DNA of 64,000 bases from Clostridiales bacterium DTU069 (GTDB taxonomy: Bacteria; Bacillota; Clostridia; DSM-8532), in contig LFRV01000002.1 of NCBI GenBank assembly GCA_001512485.1, positions 1 to 64,000 of the forward strand, read 5' to 3'. The notes beneath the pieces are model-generated. The model did no database searches and had not been told where the DNA came from. It saw only the letters and a list, made by a program, of their open reading frames with translations. Numbering within the stretch: the first letter of the stretch is position 1; every line of letters starts with the position of its first letter. The translations under genes were made by a program, and so were the position numbers. This document shows positions 8,585 to 19,616 of this stretch, piece after piece.

Positions 8585-10967
8585 AGAATGGGCGCTTGAA
8601 CAAATACGTGTTTTAGACGGAGCTACGGGCACGCAGCTTCAAAAAGCAGGAATGCCGGTTGGCGTATGCCCCGAAATATGGGTTTTGCAAAATCCCGAAG
8701 TCATTATAAAGATACAGAAAGAATATATCGAAAGCGGATCAGATATCATATATACCTGCACTTTTGGCGGAAATGGGCTAAAGCTGAAAGAAGCCGGCGT
8801 TGAAGACGTATATAGCGTAAACAGGGAACTGGCGGCGCTGTCAAAAAAGGCAGCGGGCAGCAGGGCTTTTGTCGCCGGTGATATTGCGCCGACGGGCCAA
8901 TTGATGGAGCCTTTTGGTGTATATACTTTTGAAGATATAGTGGATGTATATAAAGAGCAGGTTAAGGGTCTGCTTGACGGCGGAGTTGATCTGTTTGTCA
9001 TAGAGACAATGATGGATATACAGGAGGCAAGGGCCGCCCTTCTGGCGGTGAAAGAAACCTGCGACTTGCCGGTAATGGCATCTATGACATTTGAGCGCGG
9101 GGGACATACAATAAACGGGACCGACCCGTTAACGGCTCTTGTTACGCTTCAAAGCCTTGGTGCGGATGTTGTGGGCTGCAATTGTTCCACAGGGCCTGAA
9201 CAAATGCTTGAGATAATAAAAAAACTCAAACCGTTCGCAAAAGTCCCGCTGATCGCAAAGCCTAATGCCGGTATGCCCAAGCTTGTAAACGGCGTTACGG
9301 TCTTTGATATGGGGGATGACGAGTTTGCGGGTTTTGTCGAGCCTTTTATCGAAGCCGGCGTTAACCTTATCGGAGGGTGCTGCGGAACATCACCGGCTTA
9401 TATAAAAAAGATATCAAAAATAGCAAAAGGAAGGAAAGGCAAAGGCATAGCAGATAAGGGCGGCGTGTTGGTGCTGTCTTCGTCGAGAAAGACCGTTGCC
9501 ATCGGAAAAGAGTTGCCGATTTGCGTAATTGGCGAGCGTATTAATCCCACCGGAAAGAAAAAGCTAAGGGATGAGTTGAGAAAAGGCTCAATGGATCTGG
9601 TTACCGAATACGCGATGGATCAGGTTGATGAAGGAGCAAAGATACTGGATGTAAACGCCGGTGTTTCGGATATAGACGAAGCGGCGGTGCTTACTGAGAT
9701 AACAAAAACTCTGAGCACAATGGTACAGACACCTCTATGCCTTGATTCATCCTCGCCAAAAGCTTTGGAACAGGCACTCAGAATTTATCCCGGAAGGGCG
9801 TTGATTAATTCGATATCGGGTGAAAAAGTCAAGCTCGATAAAATTCTTCCCGTTGCCGCAAAATACGGGGCCGCGTTCATACTCCTCCCTCTCGATGACA
9901 ATGGGGTTCCCGAGACAGCGGAAGAAAGAATAGAAATAGTTAAAAAAGTGTATGAAATAGCAAAAGAATACGGGTACACAAAGGATGATATACTGGTGGA
10001 CGGCATGCTCATGACTGTCGCGTCAAATCAAAAAAGCTCATTAGAAGCTTTGAAGGTGATAAAATGGTGCGACCAGGAGTTTAATGCCAATACAGTAATA
10101 GGACTGTCGAATATTTCATTCGGGCTTCCGGAGCGCACATGGATTAATGCCGCGTTTCTTGCAATGGCAGCGTCATGCGGTCTGACATCCGCTATTATGA
10201 ACCCGGGCGTCGATGTGCTTATGAATGTAAAAAGAGCTTCTGACGCATTAACTTTAAAAGATAAAAACTGTATAGCGTATATAAAGACTTATAGTGTGAA
10301 CAATAACGGGAAACCTGCAGGGAAACTGAAAAATCCCGTGTATAATGCTGTTGTCGACGGTAACCGCGAGGACGTTGTATCCTGTATTAAGGTTGCATTA
10401 AAAGAAGGAACGCCGCCGGCGGAATTGGTTGATAATTATTTGATTCCCGCAATAACATACGTGGGTGAGCTGTATCAAAAGGGGAAATACTTTCTGCCGC
10501 AGTTGATACAGAGCGCTGAAGCGATGAAGTCGGCGATGGCTTTTCTTCGGCCCTACCTGGAAACCGGAAGCGCGGTCCCAAGAAAAGGGAAGATTATTCT
10601 TGCTACCGTAAAAGGCGACATTCACGACATAGGTAAAAATATTGTCGGTTTAATACTTAAAAATTACGGCTTTGAAGTATTTGACCTTGGGAAGGATGTT
10701 CCGTGCGATGTAATAATCAATAAAGCTAAGGAAGTAAACGCGGATATTATAGCCCTGTCCGCATTGATGACTACAACAATGGAAGAGATGCGAATAATGG
10801 CAGGGTACGTAAAAAATGAAAACCTGCCGTTTAAAATTATGGTCGGCGGTGCCGCGGTCGATCAAAACTTTGCTGTGGAAATAGGTGCCGATGCTTACGC
10901 AGCGGATGCATATACGGCCGTTAAGGAAGCGGAAAGGTTAACGGACTACTATTCAGACACGCAATAA
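8565..10967 (+). CDS. metH: B12-dependent methionine synthase lacking the C-terminal activation domain
   Basis: Hcy methyltransferase zinc motif GGCCGTSP, pterin-binding domain (ERINPTGKKKLRDEL), B12 motif KGDIHDIGKNIV; ends right after the B12 domain (800 aa). Confidence 0.92.
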   Translation: MIKKEFREWALEQIRVLDGATGTQLQKAGMPVGVCPEIWVLQNPEVIIKIQKEYIESGSDIIYTCTFGGNGLKLKEAGVEDVYSVNRELAALSKKAAGSRAFVAGDIAPTGQLMEPFGVYTFEDIVDVYKEQVKGLLDGGVDLFVIETMMDIQEARAALLAVKETCDLPVMASMTFERGGHTINGTDPLTALVTLQSLGADVVGCNCSTGPEQMLEIIKKLKPFAKVPLIAKPNAGMPKLVNGVTVFDMGDDEFAGFVEPFIEAGVNLIGGCCGTSPAYIKKISKIAKGRKGKGIADKGGVLVLSSSRKTVAIGKELPICVIGERINPTGKKKLRDELRKGSMDLVTEYAMDQVDEGAKILDVNAGVSDIDEAAVLTEITKTLSTMVQTPLCLDSSSPKALEQALRIYPGRALINSISGEKVKLDKILPVAAKYGAAFILLPLDDNGVPETAEERIEIVKKVYEIAKEYGYTKDDILVDGMLMTVASNQKSSLEALKVIKWCDQEFNANTVIGLSNISFGLPERTWINAAFLAMAASCGLTSAIMNPGVDVLMNVKRASDALTLKDKNCIAYIKTYSVNNNGKPAGKLKNPVYNAVVDGNREDVVSCIKVALKEGTPPAELVDNYLIPAITYVGELYQKGKYFLPQLIQSAEAMKSAMAFLRPYLETGSAVPRKGKIILATVKGDIHDIGKNIVGLILKNYGFEVFDLGKDVPCDVIINKAKEVNADIIALSALMTTTMEEMRIMAGYVKNENLPFKIMVGGAAVDQNFAVEIGADAYAADAYTAVKEAERLTDYYSDTQ

Positions 10968-11035
10968 TTTGTAAGATCTATTGTCAAGTAAGTTCTTCTT
11001 AACGTTTGAACAGGCAGCCGACAAATTCATGCCGA

Positions 11036-11165
11036 ATACACAGCGGGCGGTTAATGGGCGAGGCATTGCTGCCGCTGTTCCGGTTGGTACGCGGCTCCGG
11101 TTCGTGTGCGGAAGTTACCTAAAAAAGCTGTTGCGCAATAGTTCAAATAGTAAATTCCGAACGGT
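11036..11165. repeat. Modular intergenic repeat, copy B (rearranged/partial, inverted module)
   Basis: 11041-11104 is the reverse complement of the copy A segment 1393-1456 with few differences; AGCTGTTGCGCAATAGTTC matches the copy A core in direct orientation. Confidence 0.75.
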
Positions 11166-11183
11166 AAAAAAATCACAATTTGC

Positions 11184-11213
11184 TTGACGAAATGCCGGGG
11201 TGCATGCTAAAAT
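11184..11213 (+). promoter_or_regulatory. Promoter for tRNA genes
   Basis: TTGACG - 18 nt - TAAAAT upstream of tRNA-Met. Confidence 0.6.
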
Positions 11214-11242
11214 AGAAAAGCGTTTTGAAATGTGATGTTTAT

Positions 11243-11319
11243 GGCGGCGTAGCTCAGTTGGCCAGAGCATGCGGTTCATACCCGCAGTGTCGGTGGTTCG
11301 ACTCCACTCGCCGCTACCA
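11243..11319 (+). tRNA. tRNA-Met (CAT anticodon, elongator-like)
   Basis: GGCGGCGTAGCTCAGTTGG...GCGGTTCATACCCGC...GGTTCGACTCC..CGCCGCTACCA; paired acceptor stem, encoded CCA. Confidence 0.92.
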
Positions 11320-11405
11320 AATTGTAATGAGGAATGAGAAGTGAGAAACAAAGGCCTCGTCTGAATGAAGCGGTGTTTCAAGCCTCTCATTCCTTATGTA
11401 TTGAT

Positions 11406-11480
11406 GGCCCATTGGTCAAGTGGTTAAGACACCGCCCTTTCACGGCGGCAACAGGGGTTCGAATCCCCTATGGGTCACCA
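11406..11480 (+). tRNA. tRNA-Glu (TTC anticodon)
   Basis: GGCCCATTGGTCAAGTGGTTAAGACACCGCCCTTTCACGGCGG...GGTTCGAATCCCCTATGGGTCACCA. Confidence 0.94.
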
Positions 11481-11737
11481 TTTTTTAATAAGCGAATATT
11501 TTTAATTCCTGTATAAAAAAACATAATTTTTTTATCCTGGTATTAATATTATTTTTTATTCTCTTCCCCTGAAACAGCCATATAACGGCGGTAGTGCATA
11601 CGGGACGAATAAATGATTTAACAAACCAGGGAATTTTTTATGTTTAATTATAGTAACAGGGTATTATCTATGTTATAATTAGAACAAGAGTTCTGAAATC
11701 GGCGAATAGTTTGCATAAAAAAAATAAAAAAGAGTAA

Positions 11738-13261
<1,524 letters not shown>

Positions 13262-13287
13262 TCATCTCCACCGGTAAATGAAGCATG

Positions 13288-13322
13288 AAAGGGCCCTCCC
13301 TTTTCGGGAAGGCCCTTTTAAA
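13288..13322. terminator. Bidirectional terminator between abfA and argB
   Basis: AAAGGGCC ... GGCCCTTTT hairpin between convergent genes. Confidence 0.88.
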
Positions 13323-13350
13323 ATGCCGCAGTTTTAAACTAAACAATATT

Positions 13351-14256
13351 TCAAAGTTTTTCCTTCTCGTAGTACAACACCTTTTCTTTCAAAATCATTG
13401 TACCGATTCCTTTGTTTGTGAATATTTCAAGCAGTATGCAGTGAGGCACTCTTCCATCAATGATATGGGTTCTGGCAACGCCGTTCTCAAGAGCTTTTAT
13501 ACAGCCGAGAACCTTTGGGATCATCCCTCCGACTATAACATTATCGTTCATAAGTTTTTTTACTTCTTCAACCGTTAATGCATGAAGGATCTTATCGGTT
13601 TCCTGCGAAACCTTTACGCCTTCAACGTCGGTCAGAAGTATTAGTTTTTCGGCTTTTAAAGCCGATGCAAGCTCCCCTGCGACGGTATCGGCATTTATGT
13701 TATAACTTTGCCCGTTTTTATCAACCCCTATAGGGGCAACAACGGGAATATAGCCGCCACTGGCCAGTACTTCAAGCACATGCGGGTTAATTGATACAAT
13801 CTTTCCCACGTACCCCATATCTATCTTATCGCCATTCTCCGATACGGCGATAAGTTTCTCGCACTCAATCATGCTGTCGTCTATTCCGCATATCCCGACA
13901 GCTTTGCCGCCTATCCGGTTGATCATCGAAACGATTTCCTTGTTGGTTTTTCCGACAAGAACCATCTGGGCGACTTCCATCGTTACAAAATCCGTTTTTC
14001 TCAGGCCGTTGACAAATTCGGATTCAATGTTGAGCTTTTTAAGCGTGTTGGATATATCCGGACCGCCGCCATGCACTATAACCGGATTCACACCGATGTA
14101 TTTAAGAAGCGTAATATCCTCAATGACCGAATTCTTTAATTCCTCATTAACCATTGCATTGCCGCCGTATTTGATTACGACTGTTTTACCGTTTAAAGCC
14201 TGGATATACGGAAGAGCTTCCACAAGTATTTCAGCTTTTTTAATAATATCTTTCAT
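13351..14256 (-). CDS. argB: Acetylglutamate kinase
   Basis: [21 protein letters not shown]; start ATG 14256 after GAGGTG. Confidence 0.95.
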   Translation of the reverse strand: MKDIIKKAEILVEALPYIQALNGKTVVIKYGGNAMVNEELKNSVIEDITLLKYIGVNPVIVHGGGPDISNTLKKLNIESEFVNGLRKTDFVTMEVAQMVLVGKTNKEIVSMINRIGGKAVGICGIDDSMIECEKLIAVSENGDKIDMGYVGKIVSINPHVLEVLASGGYIPVVAPIGVDKNGQSYNINADTVAGELASALKAEKLILLTDVEGVKVSQETDKILHALTVEEVKKLMNDNVIVGGMIPKVLGCIKALENGVARTHIIDGRVPHCILLEIFTNKGIGTMILKEKVLYYEKEKL

Positions 14257-14307
14257 ATGGGTCACCTCGTTAACGTAAATATAAAGTATTTATCGGCCAT
14301 GCGGAAC

Positions 14308-15351
14308 CTAGAGGTACGTCGCCGGGTGGGTGAGGCCTGTTTTTTCGTCTATTCCGAGCATAAGGTTAAGACATTGAATTGCCTGCCCCGCGGCACCTTT
14401 TCCAAGATTGTCAAGAGCGCTTACCACTACCGCGCGGTTTACGCGCTTGTCAACGGCTATTCCTATATCTATAAAATTTGATCCCGCTACGTTTTTTATT
14501 TCGGGGAAAACCCCCGGTTCAAGCACTCGCACAAAAAATTCGTTTTTGTAGAATTCGCTGTATATCTTATATAATTTATCCGGAGTCATATTATTATCCT
14601 TAAGGTTCAAATAGCTTGTCGAAAGAATTCCCCTTTTTATCGGTATTAAATGCGGAGTAAAGGAAATTGTTATTTCTTCGCCGGCCAGAGAAGAAAGCTC
14701 CTGCTCTATTTCAGGGGTATGCCTGTGGTTTGTAACACCATACGCTTTAAAATTCTCATGGGTTTCGCAAAAAGAATAGGCAAGGTCGGATTTTCTTCCG
14801 GCGCCGGAAATTCCCGATGCGGCATCGACAATAATATTTGTTGTATATACAAGCTTATTGGCCAAAAGAGGAGCAATACCAAGTATCGCGCAGGTGGGAT
14901 AGCACCCCGGATTCGCGACAAGCGCTGCCTGTGAAATGCTGCCGCGGTAAAGCTCGGGAAGCCCATATACGGATAATTTAAGCAGATCATCCATTTCATG
15001 CACGGTACCGTACCATTCTTCGAAGGTCTGTTTTTTCCTGAACCGGAAAACGGCACTGTGATCTATAACCCTTTTACCCCGGTTTATAAGTTCTGGTATA
15101 ATATCCTTTGACGCATCATGCGGAAGAGCGGTTATAAAAAAATCCGCCTGCTCACATAATGAGTCAATATCAACCTCACTTAAGGGCATATCAAATATAT
15201 TTTTCAGGTTAGGATATATGTTTGAGTAAGGTTTGCCGGCAAAACTCCGGGAAACGGCGCAGCTTACGCTAATTTCCGGATGATATTGCAGCAGCCTTAT
15301 AATTTCAGCCCCAACATATCCTGTTGCGCCAATAACTGCAACATTAAACAT
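14308..15351 (-). CDS. argC: N-acetyl-gamma-glutamyl-phosphate reductase
   Basis: VIGATGYVGAEIIRLL, ANPGCYPTCAILGIAPL. Confidence 0.95.
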   Translation of the reverse strand: MFNVAVIGATGYVGAEIIRLLQYHPEISVSCAVSRSFAGKPYSNIYPNLKNIFDMPLSEVDIDSLCEQADFFITALPHDASKDIIPELINRGKRVIDHSAVFRFRKKQTFEEWYGTVHEMDDLLKLSVYGLPELYRGSISQAALVANPGCYPTCAILGIAPLLANKLVYTTNIIVDAASGISGAGRKSDLAYSFCETHENFKAYGVTNHRHTPEIEQELSSLAGEEITISFTPHLIPIKRGILSTSYLNLKDNNMTPDKLYKIYSEFYKNEFFVRVLEPGVFPEIKNVAGSNFIDIGIAVDKRVNRAVVVSALDNLGKGAAGQAIQCLNLMLGIDEKTGLTHPATYL

Positions 15352-15378
15352 AATCAGCCCTCCGTCTGTTTCGTATTA

Positions 15379-15414
15379 ATTCATAATTATACATCCGGAT
15401 GTATAAAAATGCAA
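15379..15414 (-). promoter_or_regulatory. Two tandem ARG-box-like operators upstream of argC
   Basis: ATTCATAATTATACAT (15379-15394) and ATGTATAAAAATGCAA (15399-15414), resembling ArgR/AhrC boxes; overlapping perfect palindrome TATACATCCGGATGTATA. Confidence 0.65.
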
Positions 15415-15675
15415 CACTGATTAATAACTTCTTTATAAAAAAAAGCGGATAAACTTGTTGAAAATAGCAGCGGCACTTTAACATATAATCGATCCGCCTG
15501 TACGGAATCAATCGAAAAAAGCTATACTGCGCCTTTCCGAAGCATGTGCAAATTATGCAAAGTCACTAAAAGAAAAAAATTTTTTTTGGTAAAAAAAATA
15601 GTAGTAACCGATGTCCTATAGTGTTAAAGTTATATTGTGTTTTAAAAGTAATCTAATTTTTTAGGAGGGAATTAA

Positions 15676-16788
15676 ATGGCAGGCGTAAAATTGGTGGGCG
15701 TCTACAAAACCTACCCCGGCGGCGTCACCGCAGTAAGTGATTTCAGTATCGACATCGAGGATAAGGAGTTTGTTATTCTCGTTGGTCCTTCCGGTTGCGG
15801 AAAAACAACAACACTCAGAATGATTGCCGGTCTTGAAGAAATTACTGAAGGTGAACTGTACATAGGGGACAAGCTGATGAATGATGTTGCCCCTAAAGAC
15901 AGGGATATTGCAATGGTTTTCCAGAACTATGCGCTGTATCCGCACATGACAGTTTTTGACAATATGGCATTCGGACTGAAACTTAGGAAAACACCAAAAG
16001 ATGAAATAAAGAGAAGAGTACATGAAGCTGCAAGAATTCTTGATATCGAGCATTTGCTTGACAGAAAACCGAAGGCTTTGTCGGGCGGACAGAGGCAGCG
16101 TGTTGCGTTAGGCCGCGCGATTGTTCGTGAACCGAAAGTGTTCCTCATGGATGAGCCTCTCTCTAACCTTGATGCGAAACTCAGGGTTCAGATGAGAACT
16201 GAAATAAGTAAACTTCATCAGAGACTGCAGACAACCTTCATATATGTTACCCATGACCAGACCGAAGCGTTGACGATGGGTACCCGTATTGTTGTCATGA
16301 AGGATGGTTTTATCCAGCAGATTGACAGCCCGCAAGAGTTATATGATCATCCTGTGAATATGTTTGTTGCCGGGTTTATTGGAAGTCCTCAAATGAACTT
16401 CGCAAATGTAACGGTTATAAAAGAAAATGAAAAGATATACCTGAAGTTTGGTGAGGATAAACTGGAAGTAACGCCGGACAAGGCGAAAATAATAGAAAAG
16501 GCCGGTTATGTAGGGAAAGAAGTTGTTTTCGGAATCCGTCCCGAAAATGTTCATGATGAACAATACAACCTTGAAAAATGGCCGAACTCAATTGTTGAAG
16601 CAAAGGTAGAAGTTACTGAAATGCTTGGTTCAGAAACATATCTTTACCTTGTTATCAATGGTGTTAACTTTACGGCTCGTGTACATCCGAAATCGACGAC
16701 AAAACCTGGAGACAAGATTAAGATAGCGTTTGATATGAGCTCTATGCACCTGTTTGACAAGGAAACCGAAAAGACAATTGTAAACTAA
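15676..16788 (+). CDS. Carbohydrate ABC transporter ATP-binding protein (MsmK/UgpC/MsmX type)
   Basis: Walker A GPSGCGKTTTLRMIAGLE, LSGGQRQRVALGRAIVREPKVFLMDEPLSNLDAKLR, C-terminal TOBE-like domain; AGGAGG RBS. Confidence 0.93.
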   Translation: MAGVKLVGVYKTYPGGVTAVSDFSIDIEDKEFVILVGPSGCGKTTTLRMIAGLEEITEGELYIGDKLMNDVAPKDRDIAMVFQNYALYPHMTVFDNMAFGLKLRKTPKDEIKRRVHEAARILDIEHLLDRKPKALSGGQRQRVALGRAIVREPKVFLMDEPLSNLDAKLRVQMRTEISKLHQRLQTTFIYVTHDQTEALTMGTRIVVMKDGFIQQIDSPQELYDHPVNMFVAGFIGSPQMNFANVTVIKENEKIYLKFGEDKLEVTPDKAKIIEKAGYVGKEVVFGIRPENVHDEQYNLEKWPNSIVEAKVEVTEMLGSETYLYLVINGVNFTARVHPKSTTKPGDKIKIAFDMSSMHLFDKETEKTIVN

Positions 16789-16813
16789 CAGATTAAAGAA
16801 ATATTATATAATG

Positions 16814-16850
16814 AAGCGGAGAAACATAAAGTATTCTCCGCTTTTCTTTT
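16814..16850 (+). terminator. Rho-independent terminator after ATPase gene
   Basis: AAGCGGAGAA...TTCTCCGCTT followed by T-rich tract. Confidence 0.85.
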
Positions 16851-17075
16851 ATTCAAATTTCTTTTTTTCACCCAAATCCGGATAGACAGAAAAGTCAGAG
16901 TATGATTGGCAGGCGGAAACGGCAGCAGACCGGGAGTTAGCGCCGAATTAACGATCAGGCGATATATTTCCGTGTTATCCGGAAATTATGGTATAATCTA
17001 TATAAAGTCCGTTGTGCTGGTTGTTGTTCTCTTCCATTTTTTCAGGGCGGAGCTTTATGTTTATGGAGGGATAAT

Positions 17076-17921
17076 ATGCGGGTTGTAGGGTTTATCGGAC
17101 CCAGCGGAACAGGGAAGAGCTACCGGGCGTTATGGGTGGCAAAGGAAAGAAACATAGATTACATTATAGATGACGGCCTGCTTATATACCAGAGCCGGAT
17201 TATCGCAGGAAAATCCGCAAAAAAAGCACCTACAAAGATCGGATCAATAAAAACCGCGCTGTTTTATGAAGAACAGCACCGCGAGCAGGTTGCCGAAGCA
17301 ATTAGGGACAGAAAACCGCAGGCACTCCTTATTTTAGGCACCTCCGACGGAATGGTGGAAAAGATAGCGAAAAATCTTGAGCTTGGAAAAGTAAGCGAGA
17401 AAATATATATTTCGGATGTTGCTACAGAATTTGAGATAGAACAGGCAATAAAAACCAGATCGGCCCAGGGTAAACATGTTATACCCGTTCCAAGCCTCGA
17501 ATTGAAAAAAGATTTCTCAGGGTTTTTTCTGGATCCGCTCCAGATTTTTAAACGAAAAGCCAAAGGGCACTTCCAACATATGGGCGAGAAGTCCGTCGTT
17601 CGTCCCCCTTTCAGCTATAACGGGAAATACACGATATCCGATTATGCTATATATCAGGTGGTAAATCATATAATTACCGGAATGGATGAGATGGATAAGA
17701 TTACAAGGTTTAGACTAAACAAAGCTGACGACGGTTTTGTGCTGGATATGGATGTTGTTATGATATACGGGTATGATCTTGTAAGCGCTATAAAACGCGC
17801 CCAGGAAATGATCCGAAATGAGCTTGAACGGTTTGCCGCGCTGAACATAATTACAATCTATATAACGGTAAAAAGCCTTGTGATGAAAAAATCCTTTGCC
17901 TTGACAGAGCAGGTTCAATAG
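17076..17921 (+). CDS. P-loop NTPase fused to a C-terminal Asp23/Gls24-like domain
   Basis: N-terminal GPSGTGKSYRALW Walker A; C-terminal YTISDYAIYQVVNHIITGM...MDVVMIYGYDLVSAIKRAQEMIRNELERFAALNIITIYITVKSL resembles Asp23. Confidence 0.6.
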   Translation: MRVVGFIGPSGTGKSYRALWVAKERNIDYIIDDGLLIYQSRIIAGKSAKKAPTKIGSIKTALFYEEQHREQVAEAIRDRKPQALLILGTSDGMVEKIAKNLELGKVSEKIYISDVATEFEIEQAIKTRSAQGKHVIPVPSLELKKDFSGFFLDPLQIFKRKAKGHFQHMGEKSVVRPPFSYNGKYTISDYAIYQVVNHIITGMDEMDKITRFRLNKADDGFVLDMDVVMIYGYDLVSAIKRAQEMIRNELERFAALNIITIYITVKSLVMKKSFALTEQVQ

Positions 17922-18034
17922 CATATAATTTTTTGGTAGAACTCTGGTTTGGAGGCAGCAACGCTTTTTTCCTTTGCTTTGACAGTAAACATATCAGACA
18001 CAATCAGATAAAAACGGCTTCAGGAGGGCTTGGT

Positions 18035-18679
18035 TTGTTAACTGCGGCACAATCCAATAGACTTGAGTATTTAGATTTAGATGATGAGCAGGTTATCTTG
18101 TTAATCAGGCGTGGTGATAAGAACGCTACGGATTTTTTGATTCACAAATACAAGAACTTAGTGAAACTAAAGTCCAGGGCATATTTTCTTATTGGTGCCG
18201 ATCGCGAGGACGTAGTTCAGGAGGGAATGATTGGCCTTTATAAAGCTATTCGCGATTATCAGCCTGATAAAGCAATGGCTTTTAAAACTTTTGCGGAATT
18301 ATGCATTACCAGGCAGATGATAACTGCGGTAAAGAATGCGACGAGGCAGAAACATATCCCGCTTAATTCATATATATCGCTTAACCGTAAAATATTCGAC
18401 GAAGAATCCGATAAATCCTTTATTGAACTTGTTCCCGACAATGAGGTGTCTGATCCGGAGCAGTTAATGATAAAAAAGGAAGAATTCAGCGGCATCGAAA
18501 ACAAAATGTGGAAAATCCTTTCACCTTTCGAATGGATGGTTTTATCCCTGTATCTTAACGGGAAATCCTATGTGGAAATTGCGAGAAAGGTAAAAAAGCC
18601 AATAAAATCTATTGACAATGCCTTGCAAAGGGTAAAGAAGAAAGTTGAAAAGTACATTTTTACAAATAAGGACTTATAA
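18035..18679 (+). CDS. sigH: RNA polymerase sigma factor, SigH-like (sigma-70 family)
   Basis: DREDVVQEGMIGLYKAIRDYQPDKAMAFKTFAELCITRQMITAVKNATRQKHIPLNSYISL; TTG 18035 after GGAGGG. Confidence 0.88.
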   Translation: MLTAAQSNRLEYLDLDDEQVILLIRRGDKNATDFLIHKYKNLVKLKSRAYFLIGADREDVVQEGMIGLYKAIRDYQPDKAMAFKTFAELCITRQMITAVKNATRQKHIPLNSYISLNRKIFDEESDKSFIELVPDNEVSDPEQLMIKKEEFSGIENKMWKILSPFEWMVLSLYLNGKSYVEIARKVKKPIKSIDNALQRVKKKVEKYIFTNKDL

Positions 18680-18713
18680 TATATATGTGCGATTTTTTTA
18701 TAAATTAAATTAT

Positions 18714-18736
18714 GCGGCTATGCCGCTTTTTTTATA
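18714..18736 (+). terminator. Rho-independent terminator after sigH
   Basis: GCGGC-tat-GCCGC followed by T7. Confidence 0.75.
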
Positions 18737-19069
18737 TTTTTTTACCATATTTTCAGGCAAAAATTAACGGGCGGTAATTTGATATTGTTTTAAGCTATGA
18801 TATACTTAAGGGGTAAGCAGTAATATTTTATCGCCGATGCTTTATTTAAGTTATTTGATGTTAAGACCGATAAATTTACTATAACGGAGCAGAAAATTTC
18901 CCAAGCAAAACAGGCGACGAGTATTTGTTGTTCAGTCGGGGTTAAATCTCCCGGCCGATCGAAACAGCGTATTGTAATTGCCAAACGGTGTCTTTTATAT
19001 TCTAACTATACCGAGACATATGGTGAATAGCTGTTTATACACTAATGAAAAACAGGGGAGCTGATTGGA

Positions 19070-19507
19070 TTGTCCGGCAAAAACAAGGTTCAGGTACGAA
19101 TAGCGGGAAATGAATATATCCTGCGAGGTAATGAGTCGGCCGAATATATGCAAAAAGTCGCATTGTATGTAGATACCAAAACCGCTGAAATTATGAAGGC
19201 CAATCATACACTGAGCACATCAATGGCTTCGGTTCTTACTGCCGTGAATATAGCGGATGAGTTCTTCAAGGCGTCAGATTCAAATGGAATGCTTAAAAAA
19301 GAGATTGAACAGGCGAAGAAAATAATACGGGAGCTTAAGGAAGAGAACGCGCAATTAACGCAACAGCTTCAGATGGTAAACGAGGAAAACAGAAATCTTG
19401 TTATAGAGTTAACTAAGCGGGAAGCAGAACTCTCCGAAGTAAGGAACGCCTATAACAGGGCAATGGGCGAAAGCTCACAAAAATCAAGGCTGCATAATAT
19501 AAAATGA
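19070..19507 (+). CDS. zapA: Cell division protein ZapA
   Basis: VQVRIAGNEYILRGNESAEYMQKVALYVDTKTAEIMKANHTLS plus coiled coil. Confidence 0.85.
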   Translation: MSGKNKVQVRIAGNEYILRGNESAEYMQKVALYVDTKTAEIMKANHTLSTSMASVLTAVNIADEFFKASDSNGMLKKEIEQAKKIIRELKEENAQLTQQLQMVNEENRNLVIELTKREAELSEVRNAYNRAMGESSQKSRLHNIK

Positions 19508-19616
19508 TAAAGAGTATATTTACCGATGCAGGTCATATTCCGACAGTATTCTTTGTTTTTTCATTTATATTACCGGTCGTTTTAACCGGCAAATGTCAAT
19601 ATAGGAGGAATATATC

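Noticed and set aside
10981-11187. 68 aa ORF after metH
   Set aside because: Lies on repeat copy B; translation contains repeat sequence, not a protein family.
11115-11390. ORFs overlapping tRNA-Met (minus) and tRNA-Glu (11334-11516 plus)
   Set aside because: They read through tRNA genes; spurious.
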